DNA from: Dehalococcoidia bacterium
GTDB lineage: Bacteria; Chloroflexota; Dehalococcoidia; Lucifugimonadales; Lucifugimonadaceae
Length of the DNA: 33,471 bases
Direction of reading: 5' to 3'
NCBI GenBank assembly: GCA_029936485.1
Contig: JAPYSM010000004.1
Span: 1 to 33,471 of the forward strand
Within the stretch, counting starts at the first letter, position 1; the number at the start of each line of letters is the position of its first letter. This document shows positions 17,843 through 26,891 of the stretch, piece after piece. Position numbers and translations under genes: made by a program. The notes beneath the pieces were generated by a model. The model searched no databases, was not told the origin of the DNA, and saw only the letters and a list, made by a program, of their open reading frames with translations.

Positions 17843-18688
17843 TTGGCCCTCAACATCAAATCGCCGCAAGAGCGCGGTTACACAAACCCGGATCTACTGG
17901 TCACGACCGACTGGCTGGCCGAGCGCCTGGACGACCCGAACGTCGTCGTCGTTGACCAAGACCTGCCGGAAAACTATGCCCGAGTTCACATTCCCGGCGC
18001 AGTCGTCTACCAGGACCACTACTACAAAGAACTGTCAGGCACGCCGTACATCCAGGACGCCCGGACCTTTGCGGCAACCATGGAGTCTCTCGGCATAGGT
18101 GACGCTACGACGGTCGTTGCGTACGACTCTGACGCCAACCACGTAGCCGCCCGATTATTTTGGGCGCTCAAGTACTACGGCCACGAAGACGTCAAAATTC
18201 TCGACGGCGGGTTCCCGAAGTGGTTGGCTGAAGGCAGGCCTCTGTCCAGAGAAACACCGGTTTCACGGTCCGCGAGTTTCACCTCTAGACCGCAGGACGA
18301 CGTGTTTTCGGACAAGGACGATGTCCTTTCCTGCACCACCGAAAGCAATGCCATTCTGCTCGACGTCCGTACAGATGAAGAGTGGAACGGAACCAACAAG
18401 CGTGGCACAGCCCGTGGCGGCCGGATTGGCAATTCCGTCCATCTAGAGTGGAAGAACTTCATCACCGAGGGCGACGTACCAGTTATCAAGCCCGCCGACG
18501 AGTTGCGAGAGATGCTTGAGGCAAACGGGGTGACTCCTGAGAAAAAGGTCGTCACCTACTGACAGGGTGGCATCCGTGCGTCGCACGGATTTCTGGTTCT
18601 CCAGCTTCTCGGCTACGAAAATGTCCGAGTTTACGATGGTTCCTGGCGGGAATGGGGCAACGCGATCGGCTACCCGATCGTTACATGA
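17843..18688 (+). CDS. Two-domain rhodanese (thiosulfate/3-mercaptopyruvate sulfurtransferase), candidate selenoprotein with in-frame TGA at 18560-18562
   Basis: TTG start after GGAGAAGG. Upstream 239 aa are rhodanese-like ([58 protein letters not shown]). The ORF-track call stops at VVTY-TGA, but the same frame continues [41 protein letters not shown] to 18688, so TGA occupies the catalytic Cys position of CxGGxR. Confidence 0.8.
18572..18590 (+). promoter_or_regulatory. Candidate bacterial SECIS hairpin
   Basis: atccgtgc-gtc-gcacggat: 8-bp perfect stem with GTC loop; loop begins 17 nt after the TGA codon; outer CAG (18563-18565)/CTG (18593-18595) may form a lower stem. Confidence 0.6.
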
Positions 18689-18820
18689 GCGCGTTTGGTC
18701 TCGGGGGTTGATTGCGATCCATTCCCGGGCCTTTCTCCCAGTGGGAGAGGGGATGTGCGCCCCTGGCCCTACACCTCCTCCGTGCGCCTATTCGTTTCTT
18801 TCAATCACTAAGGGGATCGT

Positions 18821-19945
18821 GTGCCTGAGCCCTTGCGCCTTACTTCTGGACAGTCTGCCGACATGTTTGAACTGTTGCGGCAGATGACCCTGATCGAGTC
18901 CCCTACTTCAGACAAGGCCTCAAACGATCGTTTGATAGAAATTGTTCGAGACCGATTTGAGACTCTTGGGGCTACGGTAGAGATCAATAAGCAATCAAAG
19001 TTCGGGGACCACCTCGTCGCACGCTGGCCGGGAAAAGGCAAATCGGGCCTTGTGATCGGACACATCGACACCGTGTGGCCGATCGGGACTTTGGCCGACA
19101 TGCCTTACCGGGAAGAGAACGGGAACATTTACGGCCCAGGCGTGCTGGACATGAAGGCCGGTATCTCCGCCACAATCACGGCGCTCGATATGCTCAGAGA
19201 CACATGCAACTGGCCAGAACGAACGCTCACGGTGCTAATCAACTCGGACGAAGAGGTCGGTAGCCCAAGCTCGCGACCGCTCGTTGAGACCGAGGCTAGT
19301 AAATCGGCTTACACCATCGTCATGGAGCCGGGCATGGGCATCGCACTCAAGACGGCTCGTAAGGGGCTTGGTGAATTCCGGCTGCGCATCGAGGGCCGAG
19401 CATCGCACGCCGGCGCTTTCCCGGAAGATGGCATCTCGGCCATCGAGGAGATGGCGCATCAAATCCTTCACATACAGGCGCTTAAGGACTGGGACCTCGG
19501 CACGACCATCAATGTCGGCCTCATAGATGGCGGATCGGCCCGCAACACCATTCCGGCCGAAGCGAACGCCGTCATCGATGTCAGAGTCACGTCGGCGGAC
19601 GAAGGTCACCGCGTCACGAACGCGCTGCACAACATAAATCCGATAAACCCGGAGACTTCTCTGGAGATGACCGGGGCGCTGCACCGCCCTCCGATGGAGC
19701 GCGAAGGTCCAGTGGCCGAGCTTTTCAGCCGCGTTCAGTCGATTGGTGCAGAACTCGGACTTGAACTCAGCGAATCGTCGACCGGCGGTGGCAGCGACGC
19801 AAATTTGACCGCGGCGCTTGGGATTCCGACCGTAGACGGCATGGGAGCAGTGGGCGAACACCCACACGCAGACGGCGAGTACCTGGTCGTCTCAGAGTTG
19901 CCGAAGAGGACCGAGTTGCTGGCCCACTGCCTCAGGAATTTGTAG
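18821..19945 (+). CDS. M20 family metallopeptidase (carboxypeptidase G2/ArgE-like)
   Basis: 374 aa, GTG start; GLVIGHIDTVWPIGTL, GPGVLDMKAGISATITAL, NSDEEVGSPSSRPLVE, GRASHAGAFPEDGISAIEEMA, STGGGSDANLTAALGIPTVDGMGAVGEHPHADGEYL. Confidence 0.94.
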   Translation: MPEPLRLTSGQSADMFELLRQMTLIESPTSDKASNDRLIEIVRDRFETLGATVEINKQSKFGDHLVARWPGKGKSGLVIGHIDTVWPIGTLADMPYREENGNIYGPGVLDMKAGISATITALDMLRDTCNWPERTLTVLINSDEEVGSPSSRPLVETEASKSAYTIVMEPGMGIALKTARKGLGEFRLRIEGRASHAGAFPEDGISAIEEMAHQILHIQALKDWDLGTTINVGLIDGGSARNTIPAEANAVIDVRVTSADEGHRVTNALHNINPINPETSLEMTGALHRPPMEREGPVAELFSRVQSIGAELGLELSESSTGGGSDANLTAALGIPTVDGMGAVGEHPHADGEYLVVSELPKRTELLAHCLRNL

Positions 19946-20906
19946 GGCCATTTGATCCGCCGGACGGCCCGTCATAGGACCCGGAATCGGACGGGCCTGG
20001 TCGCCTTCCGGCCGGGATTAACAGTAGAGGCCGGCCGGACATGCGTATCACTTCGTCCGCCGTGCACCCGAGCATGGCGCGGAGCCAGCCCCTGCGGACA
20101 ACAGAAGCCATGACCAGCAGATGCTCCGGTGCCGACTCCTGGACGGCTGTCAGTGTCTGTGCCGCGGTCCCCACCTCTACGCGAGTGCTTACGTCAAACC
20201 CTTCCTCCGCCAGCAGAGCCGCGTGGTCTTCGAGATACTCTTCGGCCAACTCCACAGCGCCCCGAACGAATCTCGGGGCTACGCTGCTCAGTTCCGCGGC
20301 GAGGTTGAACCCGGCTATTTCCGGCACCACGCGAATGAGTGTGATCGGCAGGTTGCCCAAGCGGGCGATGCGGCGGACGTAAGGAAGCGCGAACTCCGAT
20401 ACACGTGTCCCGTTCAATGCCACAAGCAGTCGTGTGAGCGGGACATCGCCATCCTTGATCTTCCTGGCCCGGTGCCCATTCAGTATTAGCATCGGGATCG
20501 GGGCCCGGACGCGGATTTTTTCGCTAGCGCTTTCCGTCACGTGACGGAGCGCCGGATGGCGTTCACCGGCGGCAAGCGCCATCAGGTCAAATCCACCGGC
20601 CGAGGCACGTGACACGACGGTATCGACAAGCTCCCCTGCGGCAGTAGTGGAGTGCGCCATTACGCCGATGTTATCGAACTGCTCCACCAGTTCTGCAAAG
20701 TACGCTCGTGCCAAACCCTGGGCACGATCCGTAAGCATGTTCGGGTACTCGATCTGCAGGTGGCCCGTGGAGCGTGATCGTGTTGGACGCAGGACGTGCA
20801 ACAAGGTCAGCTCGGAGTCGCACCAATTCGTCAGCTGGACGAGATGGGGCAGAATTCGCTCCGTGCTCTCGGAACCGTTCATCGGGACGAGAACGCGCTT
20901 GAACAT
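19932..20906 (-). CDS. Universal stress protein (tandem UspA domains)
   Basis: ORF 19932..21005; likely start MFKRVLVPMNGSESTERILPHLVQL at 20906. Second UspA-like domain at TRLLVALNGTRVSEFALPYVRRIARL...PEHLLVMASVVRRGWLRAMLGCTADEVIRMSGRPLLLIP. 3' end overlaps the M20 gene by 14 bp (convergent). Confidence 0.88.
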   Translation of the reverse strand: MFKRVLVPMNGSESTERILPHLVQLTNWCDSELTLLHVLRPTRSRSTGHLQIEYPNMLTDRAQGLARAYFAELVEQFDNIGVMAHSTTAAGELVDTVVSRASAGGFDLMALAAGERHPALRHVTESASEKIRVRAPIPMLILNGHRARKIKDGDVPLTRLLVALNGTRVSEFALPYVRRIARLGNLPITLIRVVPEIAGFNLAAELSSVAPRFVRGAVELAEEYLEDHAALLAEEGFDVSTRVEVGTAAQTLTAVQESAPEHLLVMASVVRRGWLRAMLGCTADEVIRMSGRPLLLIPAGRRPGPSDSGSYDGPSGGSNGPTNS

Positions 20907-21197
20907 CGGAAAAAGTTGACCGACACTGCTATAAACAAACCCCGCGGACTCTCGGCAAGTCGCCGATATCGCCCCCAAGGCTGGCAAACCCATTCTATTC
21001 CCCACGCGAACCCGAGGCTCGATTGGATTGAATGCGAGATTTGAAAGCTGGCGCCTGTGCGACGGTCCCCGAGGCGGCTAGACTAAGCATATTGTGATTC
21101 ATCTCGGGTCAGGATCCCCACATTTGCCGGGGAGGATCGATGTCGTTACATAAGGCTGGGCGGTTTCGCCCGATTCACGCGAGAACTCCCATTACTC

Positions 21198-23426
21198 GTG
21201 CCGATTAGCCAGTCTGAACTCGACGAAGTAGCCCTTTCCAGAGCCGAATACGAAGCGATTGTTGATCGTCTCGGGCGCGACCCAAACCCGCTCGAACTCG
21301 GGCTGTTTGGATCGCTATGGAGCGAGCATTGCGGGTACAAGCACTCGAAACCGCTTCTCCGGACACTGCCTGGGGACAGCGACCGATTGCTCACCACGCT
21401 CGGCACAGAGAATGCTGGTGTTCTGGACATCGGCGACGGGATGGCGATCGCGATGAAGATCGAATCCCACAATCACCCGTCGGCTATCGAGCCACGTGAA
21501 GGTGCGGCGACCGGCGTCGGCGGGATCGTGCGGGACATCTTTGCGATGGGCGCTCGCCCGATTGCGCTCCTGAACTCGTTGCGTTTTGGCAGGCCGGACA
21601 GTGCCCGTAACCGTTACCTGCTGGACGGCGTTGTAGGCGGAATCTCTTTTTACGGAAACTGCCTTGGCATCCCGAATATTGGTGGCGAGGTCGTGTTCGC
21701 CTCTTGTTACGACGGCAATCCGCTTGTGAACGCGATGTGCGTTGGGCTGGTCGAGAACGGATTGATCATGTCCGCCCGGGCCGAAGAACCCGGAGATTTG
21801 CTACTCCTAGTCGGCTCCGATACGGGCCGTGATGGAATTCACGGCGCTTCCGGCCTGGCATCCCGTACTTTTGAAGAGCAGAACGAACTTCGGTCCGCCG
21901 TACAGGTCGGCAACCCGTTTCTTGAGAAGGTCCTGATAGAGGCCTGCATGGAGGTGATCCAACTCGATAGCGTGGTCGGGCTGCAGGACTGTGGCGCGGC
22001 TGGAATTACGAGCGGCGCTATCGAGATGGCCGAACGCAGCGACATGGGGCTGCGTCTTGACGTGTCTGTTGTTCCCCGGCGCGAAGAGGGTATGACGCCG
22101 TACGAGGTGATGCTGTCCGAATCGCAGGAGCGCATGCTGCTTGCTGTAAAACCGGGGCGTGAGCACGAGGTCGAAAGCGTGTTCCGTAAGTGGGACCTAG
22201 ACGCCACCCGGATCGGCGAATTCGTGGACGGTGATTCGGTTGTGATCCTGGACGGCGACGAGGTGCTGTCTGAGACTCAGATCAAGGTGCTCACGGACCC
22301 GCCCGAATACGAGTTCGACCCACCAAAGCCGGCCTGGATAGTGACCTTGCAAGCGGCCGATCTTGACGCCATCCCGATCCCGAACGACTCACCATCGGAC
22401 CTGCTTTTGAAGATGCTGGCGACTCCGAATATTGCCTCCAAACTGCCGGTGTTCAGGCAGTACGATCACCAGGTGCAGACGAACACGGTCGTGGGTCCTG
22501 GTGGAGACGCCGCGGTGATACGGCTGAAGGGCAGCAAGCGCGGTATATCTCTATCCACGGACGGCAACGGTCGTCTCTGTTACCTGGACCCATACATAGG
22601 CGGCCAGATAGCGGTCGCAGAGGCTTGCAGGAACGTTTCAGCAACCGGCGGTCTTCCCGTTGCGATTACCGACTGCCTCAACTTCGGGAGCCCGGAGACT
22701 TTAGACGGCCAGTACCAGCTTGTGCAGGCGGTTGCTGGGATCAAGAAGGCGTGTGAGGCGTTCGACATCCCGGTTATCAGCGGCAACGTGAGCCTATACA
22801 ACGAAGCGCCCGGTGGTGCGATCTACCCGACGCCCGTGATCGGCGCCATAGGCCTCTTGGACAATGTCCGGAAGCATGCGTCGGCCGGGTTTGCTGGAGA
22901 CGGCGATGTTGTTTATCTCATTGGCTCAGCGTCACTTAAAGGTGATGCCTCGACACTCGCCGGAAGCGAGTACCTAGATGTGATCCTGGGCAAGGTTGAG
23001 GGGCAGCCTCGGCTTGATCTCGATCTGGAAGTGAAGACGCAGCAAGCGTGTCGCGACGGAATCGTCGCCGGGGTTGTACGGTCAGCTCACGACGTGTCCG
23101 AAGGTGGCGTTGCGGTCGCGCTGGCGGAGGCGGCGATTCTTGGAGAACGAGGGGTTGTGGTTGACGTCGCTCTGGGCGGTCGGTGGGACGCAGCGCTCTT
23201 CGGAGAGGCGCAGTCACGCATCATCGTGACGGTGGCTGCCGATCAAACGGGCGAGTTGGAACGGATCGCCGTAAACGCAGGCGCACTTTTGTTGCGGCTG
23301 GGGACGACCGGCGGCGACCGGATCGTCGTCGGTGATCTCGTTGACCTGTCGCTGTCTGATGTGTCGGAACGATGGATGTGCGGGTTCCGGGACGCGACAC
23401 AGAACACCCCACCAACGACCAGTTGA
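21198..23426 (+). CDS. purL: Phosphoribosylformylglycinamidine synthase subunit PurL
   Basis: 742 aa, GTG start; LFGSLWSEHCGYKHSKPLLRTLP, AIAMKIESHNHPSAIEPREGAATGVGGIVRDIFAMGARPIALLNSLRFG, VISGNVSLYNEAPGGAIYPTPVIG, SAHDVSEGGVAVALAEAA. Confidence 0.97.
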   Translation: MPISQSELDEVALSRAEYEAIVDRLGRDPNPLELGLFGSLWSEHCGYKHSKPLLRTLPGDSDRLLTTLGTENAGVLDIGDGMAIAMKIESHNHPSAIEPREGAATGVGGIVRDIFAMGARPIALLNSLRFGRPDSARNRYLLDGVVGGISFYGNCLGIPNIGGEVVFASCYDGNPLVNAMCVGLVENGLIMSARAEEPGDLLLLVGSDTGRDGIHGASGLASRTFEEQNELRSAVQVGNPFLEKVLIEACMEVIQLDSVVGLQDCGAAGITSGAIEMAERSDMGLRLDVSVVPRREEGMTPYEVMLSESQERMLLAVKPGREHEVESVFRKWDLDATRIGEFVDGDSVVILDGDEVLSETQIKVLTDPPEYEFDPPKPAWIVTLQAADLDAIPIPNDSPSDLLLKMLATPNIASKLPVFRQYDHQVQTNTVVGPGGDAAVIRLKGSKRGISLSTDGNGRLCYLDPYIGGQIAVAEACRNVSATGGLPVAITDCLNFGSPETLDGQYQLVQAVAGIKKACEAFDIPVISGNVSLYNEAPGGAIYPTPVIGAIGLLDNVRKHASAGFAGDGDVVYLIGSASLKGDASTLAGSEYLDVILGKVEGQPRLDLDLEVKTQQACRDGIVAGVVRSAHDVSEGGVAVALAEAAILGERGVVVDVALGGRWDAALFGEAQSRIIVTVAADQTGELERIAVNAGALLLRLGTTGGDRIVVGDLVDLSLSDVSERWMCGFRDATQNTPPTTS

Positions 23427-23523
23427 ACAGCGCGCCGACAACTTAATTATCCACTGGACCAAGTGACGCTACGTTTGACACGATTTGACCGCGATGCTAA
23501 ATTTTGAATGGCTGTTTATGAAT

Positions 23524-23550
23524 GCGAGTGCCAGATCGGCGCTCGCTTTT
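23524..23550 (+). terminator. Rho-independent-type terminator downstream of purL
   Basis: gcgagtgcc-agatc-ggcgctcgc (9 pairs incl. one G-U) followed by TTTT. Confidence 0.6.
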
Positions 23551-23602
23551 CGCGATCCTCTTGACGTGCGATCAATGGGATTAGCGACCCCCGGAGGCCC
23601 CA

Positions 23603-24022
23603 TTGCCCAGGTACGACTATCGGTGCGCTGACGACGCCTGTGAGAACGACACATTTGAGGTGTCCAAGAGTTACACCGATGATTCCATAATCGTGTGCCC
23701 GGTTTGCAATGTAGAGGCCAAGCGGCTGTTGTCGCCCATCGCCGTGCACTTCAAAGGCAGCGGTTTTTACGTGACCGACAATCGGGCGTCGAACGGCGCT
23801 TTAGATGTTGGTTCGGGTTCGGACTCTTCCGAAAACGGGTCGAAGTCTGATTCCAAATCTGAGTCCGAGACCGAGAAGAAGTCGGAGTCCAAGTCTGAAA
23901 AGAAGTCGGACTCTGGCTCGGAGAGTTCCAAGTCGGACAAGTCGGACAAGTCGGACGCGAAGAGCAAGTCGTCGTCCAGCGACTCCAAGAGCACTCCGAA
24001 GGCCACTTCCTCCGCTACATAG
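23603..24022 (+). CDS. FmdB-family zinc-ribbon protein with Ser/Lys/Asp-rich low-complexity tail
   Basis: 139 aa, TTG start after GGAGG; MPRYDYRCADDACENDTFEVSKSYTDDSIIVCPVCNVEAKRLLSPIAVHFKGSGFYVTD, then ~75 aa of SDSKSESE-type low complexity. Confidence 0.88.
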   Translation: MPRYDYRCADDACENDTFEVSKSYTDDSIIVCPVCNVEAKRLLSPIAVHFKGSGFYVTDNRASNGALDVGSGSDSSENGSKSDSKSESETEKKSESKSEKKSDSGSESSKSDKSDKSDAKSKSSSSDSKSTPKATSSAT

Positions 24023-24085
24023 AAGACCTACAACAGCGTCGTGAGGGCTGGCCTTTCTCCGTCCGTGTCGCGATCACGACCGTAG

Positions 24086-24105
24086 GGGCGTATGACAATA
24101 CGCCC
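24086..24105. repeat. Palindromic repeat-like hairpin (gggcgtat-gaca-atacgccc)
   Basis: 8-bp perfect arms, 4-nt loop; intergenic between the fmdB-like gene and dtd. Confidence 0.45.
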
Positions 24106-24358
24106 GCCAGCACCAGCACACCGAGGTCCTCGAAGGACCAGATTGTTGCAATAACGCGCTCGGGCTTTGACGCTTTTCAAGCGACAACTCCCTCTCCCAA
24201 CCGGAAGTAGAGAATCGTGTAACCCGGTTTTCGCGGCTGCCAAATTACTGTACAGGCGGAGCAAGCTCCGTTCGGCATTTTCGCGGACATTAATTAGCTC
24301 ATTTGATTTCGGGATAACATGATGTCTCACCGTTAATCCAGCGCAGAGGGGGGCCTTT

Positions 24359-24829
24359 TTGCGAGCTGTTGTCCAACGCGTCAGCCGTGCGTCCGTGATC
24401 GTGGATGGGGTTGTGACCGGAAGCGCCAGTGTGGGACTGGCTATTTTGATAGGGATTACACACAATGATGGGCCGGAGGAAGTGACCTACCTCCGGGACA
24501 AGATCACCAATCTGCGAATCTTTCACGGCGATGACGGCGATATCGAATTCGAACGATCAGCGTTGGCCATCAATGCCGACATTCTGCTCGTCAGCCAGTT
24601 CACGCTGTACGCATCGACTCGAAAGGGCCGGCGACCGGGCTTCACAGAGGCCGCTCCGGGAGCGATTTCTGAACCGCTTTTTAACCATGTGGTTGACGCG
24701 TTCAAAGAGACCGGCTTGCGGGTTGAAACGGGCGTATTCGGTGCAAAGATGCTGGTGGAGTTGGCAAACGATGGGCCGGCGACGTTCATCCTGGACACGG
24801 CCGACCGGAAGACGCCAAGACGGGGCTAG
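24359..24829 (+). CDS. dtd: D-aminoacyl-tRNA deacylase
   Basis: 156 aa, TTG start; MRAVVQRVSRASVIVDGVVTGSASVGLAILIGI, LVSQFTLYASTRKGRRPGFTEAAP, VETGVFGAKMLVELANDGPATFILDT. Confidence 0.96.
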   Translation: MRAVVQRVSRASVIVDGVVTGSASVGLAILIGITHNDGPEEVTYLRDKITNLRIFHGDDGDIEFERSALAINADILLVSQFTLYASTRKGRRPGFTEAAPGAISEPLFNHVVDAFKETGLRVETGVFGAKMLVELANDGPATFILDTADRKTPRRG

Positions 24830-24871
24830 ACCGTTACTTATACTCAGCACAAGATCGGGAGTACATGCACG

Positions 24872-25321
24872 ATGCAACTGGAGCCACATATCGAACAGTT
24901 CATCCACGACAACCCGCAGGGCGTGATGACGACATTCCGTGGCAACGGAATGCCGCAGCTCAGCATCGTCACGGTTTATCCGCGTGATGGCGGCGTAGGT
25001 ATCTCGATCACGGAGACCCGGATCAAGTTCAAGAATCTTCTCAAAGACCCTCGCAGCTCGGTCCTGGTCTCTCACGAGGACTGGTGGTCCGGGTTCCTCG
25101 TGTTTGAGGGCACCATGGAGATGCAACACTCGGGGAACACTGATCCGGAGGAGTTGCGGCGGGCCCGCCAAAACATCTTTAGCGCAACCACTCGTAGGCG
25201 TAGCGCTAACTGGGACGAGTACGACAAGCTCGTGGATGATGATAAGCGGGTCGCCATGATCCTGCGGCCGGACGCTATCTACGGGTCAGCGCTGGCGCGC
25301 ATGGAGGCGGCGCGGGGGTAA
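24872..25321 (+). CDS. Pyridoxamine-5'-phosphate-oxidase-fold (F420-dependent-type) protein
   Basis: 149 aa; GVMTTFRGNGMPQLSIVTVYPRDGGVGISITETRIKFKNLLKDPRSSVLVSHEDWWSGFLVFEGTMEM; PPOX class pattern. Confidence 0.85.
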   Translation: MQLEPHIEQFIHDNPQGVMTTFRGNGMPQLSIVTVYPRDGGVGISITETRIKFKNLLKDPRSSVLVSHEDWWSGFLVFEGTMEMQHSGNTDPEELRRARQNIFSATTRRRSANWDEYDKLVDDDKRVAMILRPDAIYGSALARMEAARG

Positions 25322-26003
25322 GGAATATTGGACAACCCCGTGGGGGCGGCGCTAACTCCCCCAAGTTGTGACAATTACACCTTGATCGCAGGATAACCCG
25401 CTAGCGTCAAACCAGTTTGCAAGGTCCGCCCCTCTCCTCCTTTCTCTCCCGGCCTGGAGAGGAAGGAAACGGCCTGATCACAACGTGTCCCCATCGTTCA
25501 TTTCCGCTCTAGGCCGGGCTTGCTCCATCCGGTTATTTCCTACACACCCGTCCTGTCGGAAACGCGTAGGGCCCGTCTGACTACCCCCTGCGGTCGATGC
25601 CAATCGAACCCTGCGACTGCTGCGTCGAGACACTCTGCTCGGGGATACCGAAGGCGTGTCTAAACTCGCCTTCGATGACTGCGACCAGAACGCCAGGCCG
25701 CCCTATCCCAGCGACCTGGCCGGAGTACTCCCGTCGGCGCTGACTACCCAGCCCTCCGATCGGTCGGTGGCTATGGGATCGCTTTCGCCCTCGCCGGGGT
25801 TCTATAGTGGCTCCGTCGACACAAGAGAGCGGCCGTCTGACGACCAGAAGGTGTACGACCCTCGTACTGTTAGCGGAACGACTGGATATCGTCGCAAAGG
25901 CCGCCGACGCCACCGATGAAAGTGGCGCAACATCCGTCAACGACGTCGGCGCGGCATCCATCATGATTTACGACTCGGAGCACCTCACGAGCCTAAAGGT
26001 TCG

Positions 26004-26882
26004 CTATCGGGTCTCATAGTCGAGGGCGATGTTTAGCGCTATTACGGAGTGGGTTAGCGCGCCTACAGAGATCAGATCAACACCCGATTCGGCGGCGGCT
26101 CGTACGGTCGCCATGTTGATATCGCCCGATGCCTCGGTGAGCGCTCGGCCCGCCACTAAAGTCACCGCCCTGCTCATCTCGTCCGGCGACATATTGTCGA
26201 GCAGGATGATGTCCGCACCGCCCTCAAGTGCCTCGCCAGCCTGATCGACCGTCTCGACCTCGACCTCTATCCGGAGGTTATGGCGGACGTTCTGCCGTGC
26301 GCGCCGAACCACGTCTGCAATGCCAAGGCCCTCTGCAGCTAGCGTCTCGAGGTGGTTGTCCTTAATGAGCACAAGATCGCCAAGATTGAAACGATGATTC
26401 GTGCCACCGCCTGCTATGACCGAGTACTTGTCCAGAGCGCGCAGGCCCGGGGCCGTTTTGCGTGTGTCGATGATCCGGGCGTTAGTCCCTTTTACGGCGT
26501 CCACAAGCTCGGCCGTCATGGTTGCGATACCGCTCATGCGCTGAAGAAGATTGAGCGCGGTGCGTTCTGCCTTCAAAATCCCGGCCACCGAACCAGAGAT
26601 CCGGGCTATCACCTGACCCGGCTCAAGCCGCAAACCGTCCTCCACAAGCGGTTCTGCTTCGATGCTCGTGGCCACACGACGAAATACCTCGCATGCGACC
26701 TGTACGCCCGCCAGCATGCCCGTAGAGCGCGCCACGAGGTTCGCAGTACCGAGAAGCTTCGACGGGATCAAGGCGTCGGTCGTGGCGTCCCCAAGGCTCA
26801 GGTCTTCACGCAGGGCGCGGTCGATCACGTCGTCAATCGCGGCGTACGGGAAGCCCCCGGTAAGGTCCCCAGAACTATCCAC
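26004..26882 (-). CDS. nadC: Nicotinate-nucleotide pyrophosphorylase (carboxylating)
   Basis: 292 aa; ALREDLSLGDATTDALI, ERTALNLLQRMSGIATMTAELVDAV, IIDTRKTAPGLRALDKYSVIAGGGTNHRFNLGDLVLIKDNH, VDLISVGALTHSV. Confidence 0.97.
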   Translation of the reverse strand: MDSSGDLTGGFPYAAIDDVIDRALREDLSLGDATTDALIPSKLLGTANLVARSTGMLAGVQVACEVFRRVATSIEAEPLVEDGLRLEPGQVIARISGSVAGILKAERTALNLLQRMSGIATMTAELVDAVKGTNARIIDTRKTAPGLRALDKYSVIAGGGTNHRFNLGDLVLIKDNHLETLAAEGLGIADVVRRARQNVRHNLRIEVEVETVDQAGEALEGGADIILLDNMSPDEMSRAVTLVAGRALTEASGDINMATVRAAAESGVDLISVGALTHSVIALNIALDYETR

Positions 26883-26891
26883 GGGCGACTT

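Noticed and set aside
18560-18562. TGA as global Trp/Cys recoding
   Set aside because: TGA is a normal stop for several clear genes in the window (ATP-grasp gene, purL, rpsP), so a local selenocysteine context is more likely than a code change.
23930-23960. Tandem aagtcggac units as a CRISPR or regulatory repeat
   Set aside because: In-frame codon repeats of the SDK-rich tail, without spacers.
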